From the NCBI RefSeq assembly GCF_007754155.1, contig NZ_CP037423.1, positions 1 through 64,000 on the forward strand: 64,000 nucleotides of DNA, written 5' to 3'. Position 1 is the stretch's first letter; every line of letters begins with the position of its first letter. The translations under genes and the position numbers were made by a program. The DNA comes from Stieleria neptunia. GTDB lineage: Bacteria > Planctomycetota > Planctomycetia > Pirellulales > Pirellulaceae. Below, piece after piece: positions 54,117-63,147 of this stretch. The notes beneath the pieces were generated by a model. It was not told where the DNA came from and did no database searches. It saw only the letters and a program-made list of their open reading frames with translations.

Positions 54117-56093
54117 GTGAACACGCCTTTCGTTCGAGTATTAAGACTGGCATTTCGCCGTCACTGGGCCATCGCGGGAATCGCGGTTTCCTCGCTGGCG
54201 ATCGCACTGTTGTGGAGTGCCAATATCAGTGCGGTGTTGCCGATCGTCGACGTCGTCTTTGCCGGCGATACGCTTTCGGAATACGTCCAGGAGTCGATTG
54301 AGAAAGCGGATCAGGCGGCGGAGACGTACACCGCCAGAATCGCCGAACTCGAATCCGGCGTGGTCTCCCAGGGCGATTCCATCGACGAGCTCCGCGCGCA
54401 GGTGGCGCGACAGAACAACAAGTCGGATTATTACCGCCAAGCCCAACCCTGGGTCGACGCGTATGCCCCGACGACGCCGTTTGGGACGTTGTTGGCGATC
54501 CTGACGTTCTTGGTTGTCGGCACGGCGCTAAAATTGGTCGCCCTGACGGCCAACATGATGTGGGTGCAGTATGTCGGTGGGCGGACGGCGATCGATTTAC
54601 GAGCGATCTTCTTTCGCAAGGCGCTCCGTTTGGATCTGGACGCCTTCGGCGAAAACGGCTCGGCCGACTTGACGTCGCGATTGACCAATGATGTCGCGCT
54701 GGTCACCGCGGGCGTGTCCACCTTGCTCGGCCGCATGATCCGCGAACCCCTGAAGATGATCGCGTGTTTGATCGGCGCCGCCGTGGTCTGTCACCGGCTG
54801 TTGTTCTTGGTGCTGATCGTCTCACCGATCTTGGCCATCGTGATGCAGCAATTAAGCCGTGCGATCCGTCGGGCCAGCAAACGGGCGATGGAAGAGATGA
54901 GCCAGTTGTATGGGATGCTCAATGATTCCTTCGCCGGGATCCGCCTGGTCAAAGCGTCCAACACCCAGGCTTTCGAGCGCGCCCGACTTCGCCGCGGCAC
55001 GTTCGCCTACTACCAGAAAACGATGAAGATGGCGTTCTACAACACGCTGGCTCGTGGGACGACCGAATTGATGGGCATGACCACGGTGTCCCTGGCGATC
55101 CTGGCCGGCGGCTACCTGGTGCTGAACAAGCAGACGCATCTGTTCGGTTTGCAAATGACAACCGAACCGTTGGAACAAGGCCAAGTGTTTTTGTTCTTTA
55201 GCTTTTTGATCGGTGCGTCGGACCCGGCCCGCAAGTTGGCGGACGTTTGGAGCGGTTTGCAACGCGGCATCGCGGCGGCGGTGCGGGTGATGGAAATCGT
55301 CGACATGCCCGTCCGGGTCGAAGAACCGACCGCCCCGCGTTCTCCCCTGCGACCGCACTCGAGTATCCGGTTCGACGGTGTGGACTATCAATATCCCTCC
55401 GGCCCCAAGGTGCTCCGCGGAATCGATCTGGAGATCCCGCACGGAGAAACGATCGCCATCGTCGGCCCCAACGGATGTGGCAAAAGCACGATGATCAGTC
55501 TGCTGTGTCGCTTCGACGACCCCCAAGGCGGTCAGCTGCTGTTGGACGATGTGCCGATCCAACAAATGCGGACCCGCGACTTACGCAAACGGCTTGCGTT
55601 GGTGACCCAGCGGACGATCCTGTTCGACGACACGATCGAAAACAACATTCGCTACGGCAGCCCGGGTGCCGATTCGCACGATGTCGTCCGGGCGGCCAAA
55701 CTGGCGTTCGCCGACGACTTCATTCGCAGAAAGACGCCCGACGGTTACAAAACGATCCTTGGGACCGGTGGGATGCGGCTGTCCGGTGGGCAGATGCAAC
55801 GCATCGCCTTGGCCCGCGCGTTCCTGCGCAACCCCGATATCCTGATTCTCGATGAAGCGACCAGTCAGATTGACATGGAAAGCGAGCAGCTGATCCACCA
55901 GGCGCTCGAACGGTTCCTGGTCGGACGGACCGGGGTGATGATCACACACCGCCCGAGCACCCTGGCGATGGCCCATCGCGTGGTCGTGATCGAACAGGGG
56001 CGGGTCGCCGCCAGCGGAAAACACGAGGAATTGATCGGCACCAACCGATTCTACCAGAGCTTGTGCGGGGGCGATCAACCGATCGCGGCCTGA
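54117..56093 (+). CDS. ABC exporter (MsbA-like) with coiled-coil insert
   Basis: A 658-residue half-transporter: six-helix membrane domain and ATPase. Walker A is GPNGCGKST, the signature RLSGGQMQR, and Walker B ILILDEATSQID, followed by an H-loop in THRPS. Between TM1 and TM2 a charged, helical insert of about 70 residues (EYVQESIEKADQAAETYTA onward) is longer than in MsbA and probably periplasmic. Likely exports lipids or glycolipids. The GTG at 54117 is chosen; an in-frame TTG at 54078 is an alternative. Confidence 0.9.
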   Translation: MNTPFVRVLRLAFRRHWAIAGIAVSSLAIALLWSANISAVLPIVDVVFAGDTLSEYVQESIEKADQAAETYTARIAELESGVVSQGDSIDELRAQVARQNNKSDYYRQAQPWVDAYAPTTPFGTLLAILTFLVVGTALKLVALTANMMWVQYVGGRTAIDLRAIFFRKALRLDLDAFGENGSADLTSRLTNDVALVTAGVSTLLGRMIREPLKMIACLIGAAVVCHRLLFLVLIVSPILAIVMQQLSRAIRRASKRAMEEMSQLYGMLNDSFAGIRLVKASNTQAFERARLRRGTFAYYQKTMKMAFYNTLARGTTELMGMTTVSLAILAGGYLVLNKQTHLFGLQMTTEPLEQGQVFLFFSFLIGASDPARKLADVWSGLQRGIAAAVRVMEIVDMPVRVEEPTAPRSPLRPHSSIRFDGVDYQYPSGPKVLRGIDLEIPHGETIAIVGPNGCGKSTMISLLCRFDDPQGGQLLLDDVPIQQMRTRDLRKRLALVTQRTILFDDTIENNIRYGSPGADSHDVVRAAKLAFADDFIRRKTPDGYKTILGTGGMRLSGGQMQRIALARAFLRNPDILILDEATSQIDMESEQLIHQALERFLVGRTGVMITHRPSTLAMAHRVVVIEQGRVAASGKHEELIGTNRFYQSLCGGDQPIAA

Positions 56094-56464
56094 GCGTGCG
56101 TCCTTGAAGGGTCGCGCCGTCTATTCTCACCGAATGCGAACTTTCTCCATTGCGGGTGGCGGTGGCGCCGGTAGGATGGAATGATGATTCACGACCGATA
56201 ATCCATTGCGATTGCCGGTCGATCGGCGACGCGTGTCGATCAAACCGACCACGCGAGCCCCCCGCACCCGTCTGATCGTTGGTGCGGTCAATGATCTAAA
56301 GAGCGTCAGCATCACTTGGATGAACGTCCTTGGGTGAACCTCAATATGAGGTGAGCCGGAATGTGAAAAAGCTGTGTCGAGAGCAATTGTTTTCTCGATG
56401 AGCGAAACGATAGCTGCGCGGTAAACATTTGGCGTTCTTGTTGGAACCCGTCTTGAGCATTGGG
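56094..56464. other. Gap before floA
   Basis: 371 bases with no gene. A small CCTCAATATGAGG palindrome lies near 56338-56350, and the last 100 bases are AT-richer than average, so a promoter for floA is likely but no clear -35/-10 pair is identified. Confidence 0.5.
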
Positions 56465-57556
56465 ATGCCCTCCCAACTGCAACTTCTGATCGCCGCTGCG
56501 CTGATCGGCTGTGTGGTCGCGATCGCGTTGTTCTGGGTGCTCAGCAAATGCGGGGCGTACTGGTTTCAAGCCTACATGTCCGGCGCGGACATCACGATGA
56601 AAAGCTTGATCGTGATGTACCTGCTGAAGTTGGATCTGCGGATGATGGTCACCGCAAAAATCATGTGCCGACAGGCCGGGTTGCGGATCGATCGCCAGGG
56701 CGGCATCCGAACCGCGGATTTACAGATTCACGCGTTGGCCGGCGGAGATGTGATGAACGTGGTTCAGGCCATCATCGTGGCGCACCGGGCCGGGATCGAG
56801 TTGGATTTTGATCGCGCCGCGGCGATCGATCTGGCCGGCCGCGACGTGCTGCACGCGGTGCAGACGAGTGTCACGCCCAAAGTCATCTATTGCCCGGAAG
56901 CCCGCGAGGGCCGACCGCTGTTGAGCGCGATTGCAAAGAACGGTGTCGAATTGCTGGTCGGTGCACGGGTGACGGTCCGCACCAATCTGGATCAATTGAT
57001 CGGCGGAGCGACCGAAGAAACCATCGTCGCCCGGGTCGGCCAAGCGATCGTCAGCGCGATCGGGTCGTCGGCGACCCACATGGATGTGTTGGAAATGCCG
57101 CTTCAGATTTCGGAGGCCGCCATGGCCCACGGACTCGATTCGAACACCGCATTCGCCATCGTCTCGATCGATATCGCGGACATCGACGTCGGTGAAAACA
57201 TCGGCGCCCGATTGCAACGTGACCAGGCCGATGCCGATGGTCGAATCGCCCGCGCCCGGGCCGAAGCACGGCGGGCCGAAGCGGTGGCCCACACCCAACA
57301 GATGCTCGCCAAGGTTGCCGAAAATCGAGCCCATTTGGTCAATGCCGAGGCCCAGGTCCCGCAAGCCATGGCGGTGGCATTTCGGAGCGGAAATCTGCGC
57401 GGGAAAGCCGTCCGTTGGATTCCCGGTGTGGATCGTAAAGAACCGCCACGAGCCAACGGCATCTCCGATCGCAAGAACAGCCCAACCAAACCGGGTGATG
57501 CCAAACCGTCGCCCGCCAATCCCTTTCTCGGACCGAGGGAGGAACGCGACGGATGA
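56465..57556 (+). CDS. floA: Flotillin-like protein FloA
   Basis: Membrane scaffold of functional microdomains, 363 residues. An N-terminal hydrophobic hairpin (about 5-25, LLIAAALIGCVVAIALFWVL) is followed by the UPF0365/FloA region (GGDVMNVVQAIIVAHRAGI, AIDLAGRDVLHAVQTSV) and a C-terminal Ala/Glu/Arg coiled coil (RIARARAEARRAEAVAHTQ). The ATG at 56465 is preferred to a TTG at 56429. The NfeD partner often found beside floA is not here. The Pro/Asn-rich end is not typical. Confidence 0.92.
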   Translation: MPSQLQLLIAAALIGCVVAIALFWVLSKCGAYWFQAYMSGADITMKSLIVMYLLKLDLRMMVTAKIMCRQAGLRIDRQGGIRTADLQIHALAGGDVMNVVQAIIVAHRAGIELDFDRAAAIDLAGRDVLHAVQTSVTPKVIYCPEAREGRPLLSAIAKNGVELLVGARVTVRTNLDQLIGGATEETIVARVGQAIVSAIGSSATHMDVLEMPLQISEAAMAHGLDSNTAFAIVSIDIADIDVGENIGARLQRDQADADGRIARARAEARRAEAVAHTQQMLAKVAENRAHLVNAEAQVPQAMAVAFRSGNLRGKAVRWIPGVDRKEPPRANGISDRKNSPTKPGDAKPSPANPFLGPREERDG

Positions 57557-57670
57557 AACGTTCCATTCCACTCCGGGATTCCCAATTCAATACCCGGTGC
57601 ATTCAGTCGGCGCAACTGTTGATCCGATACCGTTGGTATTTGTTTCATCCGCTTCACCTAGGAGTGAACG

Positions 57671-57913
57671 ATGGCCCTCGGTAATCGAATCCCAGACAAA
57701 ACGCTGCTCAAAAACGTTCAGAGTCGGTTGTCTAAGAAATGTTCCAGTTCACCCAAAGTGAGCGGTGATGTGCGCAGCGGCGAAGTCACGCTCAACGGTA
57801 CGATCAAAAACGAAGTCGAGCGCAAGCAGATTCTCAGGGCGGTTTCGTCCGTCGAAGGAATCTCTCGCGTCATCGACCGGATCAAAGTCGAAGTGCGACC
57901 CAAGACGGCTTAA
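57671..57913 (+). CDS. BON-domain small protein
   Basis: An 80-residue single BON domain: VSGDVRSGEVTLNGTIKNEV, KQILRAVSSVEGISRVIDRI and a final VEVRP. No signal peptide, so it is probably cytoplasmic, unlike the periplasmic OsmY type. TAGGAG six bases before the ATG is a strong ribosome site. It lies 114 bases after floA and may bind phospholipid or partner proteins. Confidence 0.85.
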   Translation: MALGNRIPDKTLLKNVQSRLSKKCSSSPKVSGDVRSGEVTLNGTIKNEVERKQILRAVSSVEGISRVIDRIKVEVRPKTA

Positions 57914-57992
57914 AAGCCACGCTCGTTCGGCCGCAACGTCCTCGCCTGCCGGGGACCTGCGTCACACTACTTGTTTCAGAGGAGTCGATCAA

Positions 57993-58157
57993 ATCACGAA
58001 AAATCAAAACACCTTCGCCAAACGACAACGCGAGATGGAAAAGAAACGCAAGGCGGAAGAGAAACGACAGCGTCGCAACGAACGCAAGTCCGCCGGACCA
58101 GAGCTCGCACCCGACGCAACCGATGTCGTCGATCCCAACGACTCACCCTCGTCATAA
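57993..58157 (+). CDS. Small highly charged protein with probable ATC start
   Basis: A 54-residue product reading (M)TKNQNTFAKRQREMEKKRKA then EEKRQRRNERK and an acidic tail. AGAGGAG at 57978-57984 is a near-perfect ribosome site, eight bases before ATC (57993). No ATG, GTG or TTG lies at a suitable distance; the first in-frame ATG (58035) would delete the conserved-looking NQNTFAKRQRE part. The sequence resembles small charged proteins that begin MTKNQNTFAKRQREMEKK in other bacteria, by recollection. ATC initiation is rare and would be weak and IF3-sensitive. Confidence 0.6.
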   Translation: MTKNQNTFAKRQREMEKKRKAEEKRQRRNERKSAGPELAPDATDVVDPNDSPSS

Positions 58158-58273
58158 ACATCAAACCAAACAAACGCTTCGCCCCTTCACCGGAACGAAG
58201 CATCACGATCACGTGTCTCCAAGGTTGCGCGAACGTTTCTCGCAACACATCGAGGCACAACTGTTTTTTAGCA

Positions 58274-58492
58274 ATGGATACGGAAATGGAAAAAGGCAAG
58301 ATTAAACGCGTGACCGACAAAGGTTTCGGATTCATCTCGACCGACGGTAGCAACAACGACATGTTCTTCCACAGTTCGTCTGTCGAAGGCGTCGAATTCA
58401 ATGACCTTCGTGAAGGTCAAGAAGTGACGTACACGGTCGGACAGGGCCCCAAGGGACCCCGAGCCGAAAACGTTCAGCTGGTCGGAAACTGA
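58274..58492 (+). CDS. csp: Cold-shock domain protein
   Basis: A 72-residue RNA/DNA chaperone of the CspA type. RNP1 is KGFGFIS, RNP2 DMFFHSSS, with EGQEVTYTVGQGPKGPRA closing the barrel. The ATG at 58274 or 58286 (68 residues) could be used; the latter gives the usual EKGKIKRV start. A 116-base untranslated gap after the previous gene may hold a regulatory leader as is common for cold-shock genes. Confidence 0.93.
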   Translation: MDTEMEKGKIKRVTDKGFGFISTDGSNNDMFFHSSSVEGVEFNDLREGQEVTYTVGQGPKGPRAENVQLVGN

Positions 58493-58530
58493 CACGCGAT
58501 CACGCGACGAAACTCGACATGGGTTTCGTC

Positions 58531-59982
58531 TCAACTGATGATCTCATCAATCACGCGGCCGTAAACGTCGGTCAGACGAAAGTCTCTACCGGCGTGACGA
58601 TACGTCAATTGCTCGTGATCAAGACCTAGCTGGTGCAGCAGCGTCGCGTGCAGATCATGCATGTGGACCTTGTTCTGAATGCTGGCGAATCCGAATTCAT
58701 CGGTTTCGCCGTAAGCCATTCCCGGACGAAAGCCGCCACCGGCAAGCCAGACCGTAAAGCCGCCTGGATTGTGGTCGCGGCCGGTGCCGTTGCTTTGCGA
58801 GTACGGCGTGCGACCGAATTCACCGCCCCACCAAACGATGGTGTCTTCTAACAGGCCCCGTCGTTTGAGATCCGCCAGCAACGCGGCAATCGGTCGATCC
58901 ACCGCCTTGGCGTGTGTCGCATGTTTGGGCAGATTGGAGTGCTGGTCCCATGCGGGGTTGGCCGAGTTGTCGCCGTAGTTGACCTGCACGAATCGTACGC
59001 CGGCCTCGCACAGCCGTCGCGCCAACAGACACTTTCTGCCGTAGTCTTGGGTCGTGGGATCATCGATTCCATACTCGGAAAGCGTCGTCGCCGATTCGCT
59101 GGTCAAATCTAAAATGTCCGGTGCGACCTGCTGCATCCGCCAGGCGAGTTGGTAGGACTGCTGCATCGCTTCGAATTCACTGTTGTGAATCCCGCGTCGC
59201 CGGATCTGTCGCCGATTCAGCTGATCGATCAAGTCAAGTTGAGCCTTCTGACGCTCGATCGATGCGTCTTGGCGGACCAAGTTGTCGATCTCCAAATCGC
59301 TGCGACCGGCGGTGCCGATCGGTGTCCCCTGATATCGCGCGGGCAAAAACGCACTGCCATAGTTTCGCGGCCCGCCGTTGCCGATCGAGGGTGCGATCGA
59401 GACGAATCCCGGCAACGCGGCGTTTTCAGTGCCCAGCCCGTAATAGATCCAGGAGCCGACCGAAGGGCGGACGAAGTTGGTCGAGCCGCAATGCAGAAAC
59501 AGCGTCGCCGGTCCGTGTGCGACCCCGTCGGTATGCATCGAATGGATGAAGCACAGGTCGTCGACGTGCCGCGCCGTCTCGGGAAACAGATCCGAAACGT
59601 AACGCCCGCACTGGCCATACGGTTTGAATCCCCAAGGCGACTTCATCAACCGTTGTTCGATGCCGCGCTGGCCCGAGCGGGCAAATTCGCGGGCGTCGTC
59701 AAACGGCATCTTCTTGCCGTCGTGGGTTTGTAGCGCCGGCTTGTGATCGAACGAGTCGACTTGGCTGACACCGCCCTGCATGAACAAAAAAATGATCCGT
59801 TTGGCCCGCGGCATTCGATGTGCACCCGGCGGTGGCACTGGACCGGCCGCCAGAGACGTCGGCGCTGTGAACGCATCGGCGGCCATCGCGCCGCAAGCCA
59901 AAGCACCAAAACCGCAGGCCGATTGCTGCAGCATCATGCGTCGCGCGATCAATTCCCCGTCGGGTGTCATGTCGTCATTCAT
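58531..59982 (-). CDS. DUF1501 protein, Tat-exported
   Basis: A 483-residue protein of the planctomycete-rich DUF1501 family (sulfatase-like fold). A twin-arginine-like signal ARRMMLQQSACGFGALACG lies near residues 13-31. Family blocks include FLFMQGGVSQVDSFDHKP, MKSPWGFKPYGQCG, SDLFPE, and FGRTPYSQSNGTGRDHNPGGFTVW, where His/Asp probably bind metal. The substrate is unknown. Its start overlaps the stop of the upstream PSD1 gene by four bases, as this pair usually occurs together. Confidence 0.92.
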   Translation of the reverse strand: MNDDMTPDGELIARRMMLQQSACGFGALACGAMAADAFTAPTSLAAGPVPPPGAHRMPRAKRIIFLFMQGGVSQVDSFDHKPALQTHDGKKMPFDDAREFARSGQRGIEQRLMKSPWGFKPYGQCGRYVSDLFPETARHVDDLCFIHSMHTDGVAHGPATLFLHCGSTNFVRPSVGSWIYYGLGTENAALPGFVSIAPSIGNGGPRNYGSAFLPARYQGTPIGTAGRSDLEIDNLVRQDASIERQKAQLDLIDQLNRRQIRRRGIHNSEFEAMQQSYQLAWRMQQVAPDILDLTSESATTLSEYGIDDPTTQDYGRKCLLARRLCEAGVRFVQVNYGDNSANPAWDQHSNLPKHATHAKAVDRPIAALLADLKRRGLLEDTIVWWGGEFGRTPYSQSNGTGRDHNPGGFTVWLAGGGFRPGMAYGETDEFGFASIQNKVHMHDLHATLLHQLGLDHEQLTYRHAGRDFRLTDVYGRVIDEIIS

Positions 59983-62954
59983 TCCAAATACCGAAAGTCG
60001 ATGGAGGCGAACAGGGATTGAATCAGGTCGGCGAGCCGATCTTCACTCGGCGCTGCGTCTTCACCGCCGAGGTATTCGAGACACAGTTGCATTTCATCCG
60101 CATCCGGCCGCCGGCCGTAGCAGGCGAGGTAGAGTTGCTCGACGATCGATTTGGTTGAGCTTGACTTGGCCGAGCTTGACGCGGCCGGACCGTCGGCGGA
60201 CGCGTGCAGCCATCGCTTGCCGGCCTGTCGGGCGCGGTCGATGATCCATGTGTGATTCATCATCGCCAGCGATTGGGGTGCGACCGTGCTTTGACCCCGC
60301 TGGCCCACCGACACGCTGGAGTCGGCAAAATCAAACAGTCCGAACAACGGTGGAAGCGAATTGCGAAACACCGGCAAATAGAGACTTCGCCGTTTCGAGT
60401 CGTGTTTGTAGTTGTAGTCCGACGAGGTGCCGGGGCGGATCGTCGAGCCTCCGGTGCGATGTTCGATTTCACCACTGACGCACAGCATCGCATCGCGAAG
60501 GGCTTCTACCGGAATGCGTTTGACGCTGCCCGATGCGTACAGCCGATTGTTCGGGTCGACCGCGATCCGCCGCGCGTCGTCCGTCACGGCACGGCGATAG
60601 GCTTCACTGCAGACGATCGTTCGGACCAGTGATTTGGTCGACCAGTCGTGATCGATCAGCTCGGCGGCCAACGCATCCAACAGTTCCGGGTGCGAAGGGG
60701 GCTCGCCCGTCGTGCCAAAATTGTTTTCGGTCGCGACCAAGCCTTCACCCATCAGCCACGACCAAACGCGGTTGGCATACACCCGCGCCGTCAGCGGGTT
60801 GCTCGGATCGGCAATCCACTCGGCAAGCTCGACGCGACCGCTGCCGCGGCTGCCGATGCGGTCGGCATAGCGCTGCGCCGGCCCGACGGCGCTGAGAAAA
60901 CCGCGGCGGACGGTGTCGCCCAGCTGGTGCACGTTGCCGCGAACACGGACCGCGATTTCCTCGCGTGGTTCACTTTCAGAGACCGTCAGATACTTCGGCC
61001 GTCGATTCAGTTCGGATTGCAACCGTTTCAATTCGGCGGAGAGTGTTTTGCGTCGTGCCGCGACGGCTTCCAGGTCGACGTCATCGGTTGTTGCGCCAGC
61101 CGGCGCGTCCGCCGACCCCTTCGCCACCGACGGTTGACCGTCGACCGGCAAGAATTGAACCGCGTCGACGATCACGCAACCGTCGGCGTTTTCGTTGGAG
61201 ACGATGACAAACGATTGGCCTTCCTTTTCAAACGGAAAAACGCCCAGCGAAATCCACAGTCCGTCGATCGGCGGGCGGCGGCGTTGGTTCACCCGAACCG
61301 TGGTCGATTCGTTCGCGCTGAACACCTTGACCACGACGTTCGTGGCTCGATTGTCATGAGACGTGTACGACAGGCGGACTTCGTAGCGTCCGGTGGGCAG
61401 ATCGACCGGGTCGAAGGTCACCGACTTGCTGCCTTGTCCCGTGGTGCCGTCATGGCGGTAGCCCGCACCGACATAGGGTTTGACGAACGTCGACTCGGTC
61501 CAGGTGCCCACGTCGCTCGCGTCCGCGTCGTCCACCACGACGCCCGCCAACGTGTCAACGGAAACCACACGCTTGTCGTTGCCGGGGCCGCCTTTTTCCA
61601 GCGATTGCAACGTTTTTAATTCGGCCGCAACGGCATCCGCCCGGGTCTGCAATGAGCGATAGTGCGCTTCGTCAGCCGGATCCAACGGCAGCGGTTTTTC
61701 GATCCACTTGGACAGGTTGGCGTGTTTCAGCGGAGTGGTCGATCTCATGATCCCCGCCAACGCGTAATAGTCGCGCGTCGGGATCGGATCAAACTTGTGA
61801 TCATGACAGCGGGCACAGCCGATCGTTTGCGCCAGGAAAGCGCGTCCGATCGTTTCGAGTTGCTCGTCGATGTGATCGAATTCAAGTTTCGTCTTGTCCT
61901 GGTCTTCCAAGTTCGAATTGCCCAGTGCCAAGAATCCGGTTGCGATCGCCCGCTGTTGGGTTTCGGTGATGTCGTCGCAAGCCAGCAGGTCACCGGCGAT
62001 CTGATCGCGAATCATCTGATCAAAGGGTCGATCGTTGGCATAGGACCAGATCAGGTAGTCACGGTACCGCCACGCTTCGGGCAGAATGAACCCGCGCAGC
62101 GTGATCGATTCGGCATATCGCACCACGTCCATCCAGCGTCGTGCAAAGTGTTCGGCGAAGTGTGGGGATGCCAGCAATCGATCCACCAGCCGCTCATAGG
62201 CCCGTGGTGACGGGTCGGCCAAGAAGGCATCGAGGGTCTGCGGCGACGGCGGCAACCCGTGCAGGTCGAACGTCAATCGTCGCACCAGCGCCCGTGGCTC
62301 GGCCGGAGGCGCCGCGGTCAGTCCGTGCCGTGCCAGGTCTCGGTCGATCCAGGCATCGATCGACGCATCAGAAGGCGCGATTCTCCGATACGCCCAGTGT
62401 TCGTGGGCACGTTCGACGGGAAGCCCGGTTTGCCGCGTCGGCTCCCCGCTCGATCGGCTCGGTTGTCGAGGATCCACGGCACCGTCCTGGACCCACCGCC
62501 GAAACGCCGCGATCGTCACGTCGTCCAGTTTCCCGTCCGGGGGCATTTCCAGTGCCGGATCGTCGTACGCGATCGCTTCGATCAAGCGACTTGCCGCGGC
62601 GTCACCGGGGACAATCGCGGGGCCGAGATCGCCGCCGCTCTGCCAGCCGTCGCGTGAATCCAGCACCAGCCCACCGCTCGCTTCGGTCTCCGTTGAATGG
62701 CACTCCAGGCAGTGCTCGATCAACGCCGGGCGGATCTTCGTTTCGAACCACTGGACCTTTTCAGCGTCCGTTTCGATCGGCAAGGATTCGTCTTGTCCCT
62801 CGGCGGCGGTCGAAACGCCCGAGCCGGCTGCCAACCACGCGACCGAGATGAAGCACGCGATCAGGGCGCACCACGGGTTCGGCATCGGAGCGAGAAACTG
62901 GGCAGTGAAAAACAGGGCCAGGGGGTGGCCAATGCTTCGCGATCGATCTGGCAT
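59979..62954 (-). CDS. PSD1/DUF1549-DUF1553 cytochrome-c-like protein
   Basis: A large secreted protein of about 991 residues, first gene of the pair with the DUF1501 gene. A hydrophobic export segment (CALIACFISVAWLAAG) is followed by a planctomycete cytochrome C domain with a single CLECH haem motif (CxxCH). DUF1549 (PSCyt2) then holds RRLTFDLHGLPPS and IGCARCHDHKFDPI. A beta domain (about 415-530, YVGAGYRHDGTTGQG, CVIVDAVQFLPV) resembling golvesin-type modules is inserted before DUF1553 (NRVWSWLMGEGLV, RRSLYLPVFRN). Start may be 62954 or 62885. Likely an extracytoplasmic redox or sugar-acid enzyme; function unknown. Confidence 0.88.
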   Translation of the reverse strand: MPDRSRSIGHPLALFFTAQFLAPMPNPWCALIACFISVAWLAAGSGVSTAAEGQDESLPIETDAEKVQWFETKIRPALIEHCLECHSTETEASGGLVLDSRDGWQSGGDLGPAIVPGDAAASRLIEAIAYDDPALEMPPDGKLDDVTIAAFRRWVQDGAVDPRQPSRSSGEPTRQTGLPVERAHEHWAYRRIAPSDASIDAWIDRDLARHGLTAAPPAEPRALVRRLTFDLHGLPPSPQTLDAFLADPSPRAYERLVDRLLASPHFAEHFARRWMDVVRYAESITLRGFILPEAWRYRDYLIWSYANDRPFDQMIRDQIAGDLLACDDITETQQRAIATGFLALGNSNLEDQDKTKLEFDHIDEQLETIGRAFLAQTIGCARCHDHKFDPIPTRDYYALAGIMRSTTPLKHANLSKWIEKPLPLDPADEAHYRSLQTRADAVAAELKTLQSLEKGGPGNDKRVVSVDTLAGVVVDDADASDVGTWTESTFVKPYVGAGYRHDGTTGQGSKSVTFDPVDLPTGRYEVRLSYTSHDNRATNVVVKVFSANESTTVRVNQRRRPPIDGLWISLGVFPFEKEGQSFVIVSNENADGCVIVDAVQFLPVDGQPSVAKGSADAPAGATTDDVDLEAVAARRKTLSAELKRLQSELNRRPKYLTVSESEPREEIAVRVRGNVHQLGDTVRRGFLSAVGPAQRYADRIGSRGSGRVELAEWIADPSNPLTARVYANRVWSWLMGEGLVATENNFGTTGEPPSHPELLDALAAELIDHDWSTKSLVRTIVCSEAYRRAVTDDARRIAVDPNNRLYASGSVKRIPVEALRDAMLCVSGEIEHRTGGSTIRPGTSSDYNYKHDSKRRSLYLPVFRNSLPPLFGLFDFADSSVSVGQRGQSTVAPQSLAMMNHTWIIDRARQAGKRWLHASADGPAASSSAKSSSTKSIVEQLYLACYGRRPDADEMQLCLEYLGGEDAAPSEDRLADLIQSLFASIDFRYLE

Positions 62955-63066
62955 AGGTGGGAGGGTGCCAAGACTTGGAAGTGGGCGGACGTGTGACAAA
63001 GGACCGCGGGGGGAAGTCCAGTCTACTCTGGATTCACCCGGGGTGGCAAATCCGAACGCCACGGCG

Positions 63067-63098
63067 GGCAACGCTGCGAAGCATTTTTTCCCTGTGTT
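63067..63098 (-). repeat. Short dispersed repeat, family P2 (copy 2)
   Basis: On the minus strand AACACAGGGAAAAAATGC then TTCGCAGCGTTGCC, matching 2913-2944 with small differences. It lies between the PSD1 gene and the dockerin protein gene. Confidence 0.6.
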
Positions 63099-63147
63099 CC
63101 TTTAGGTGACTTCCGCTTCGACCCTCAGGTCGTTTCTGGACAGAACG

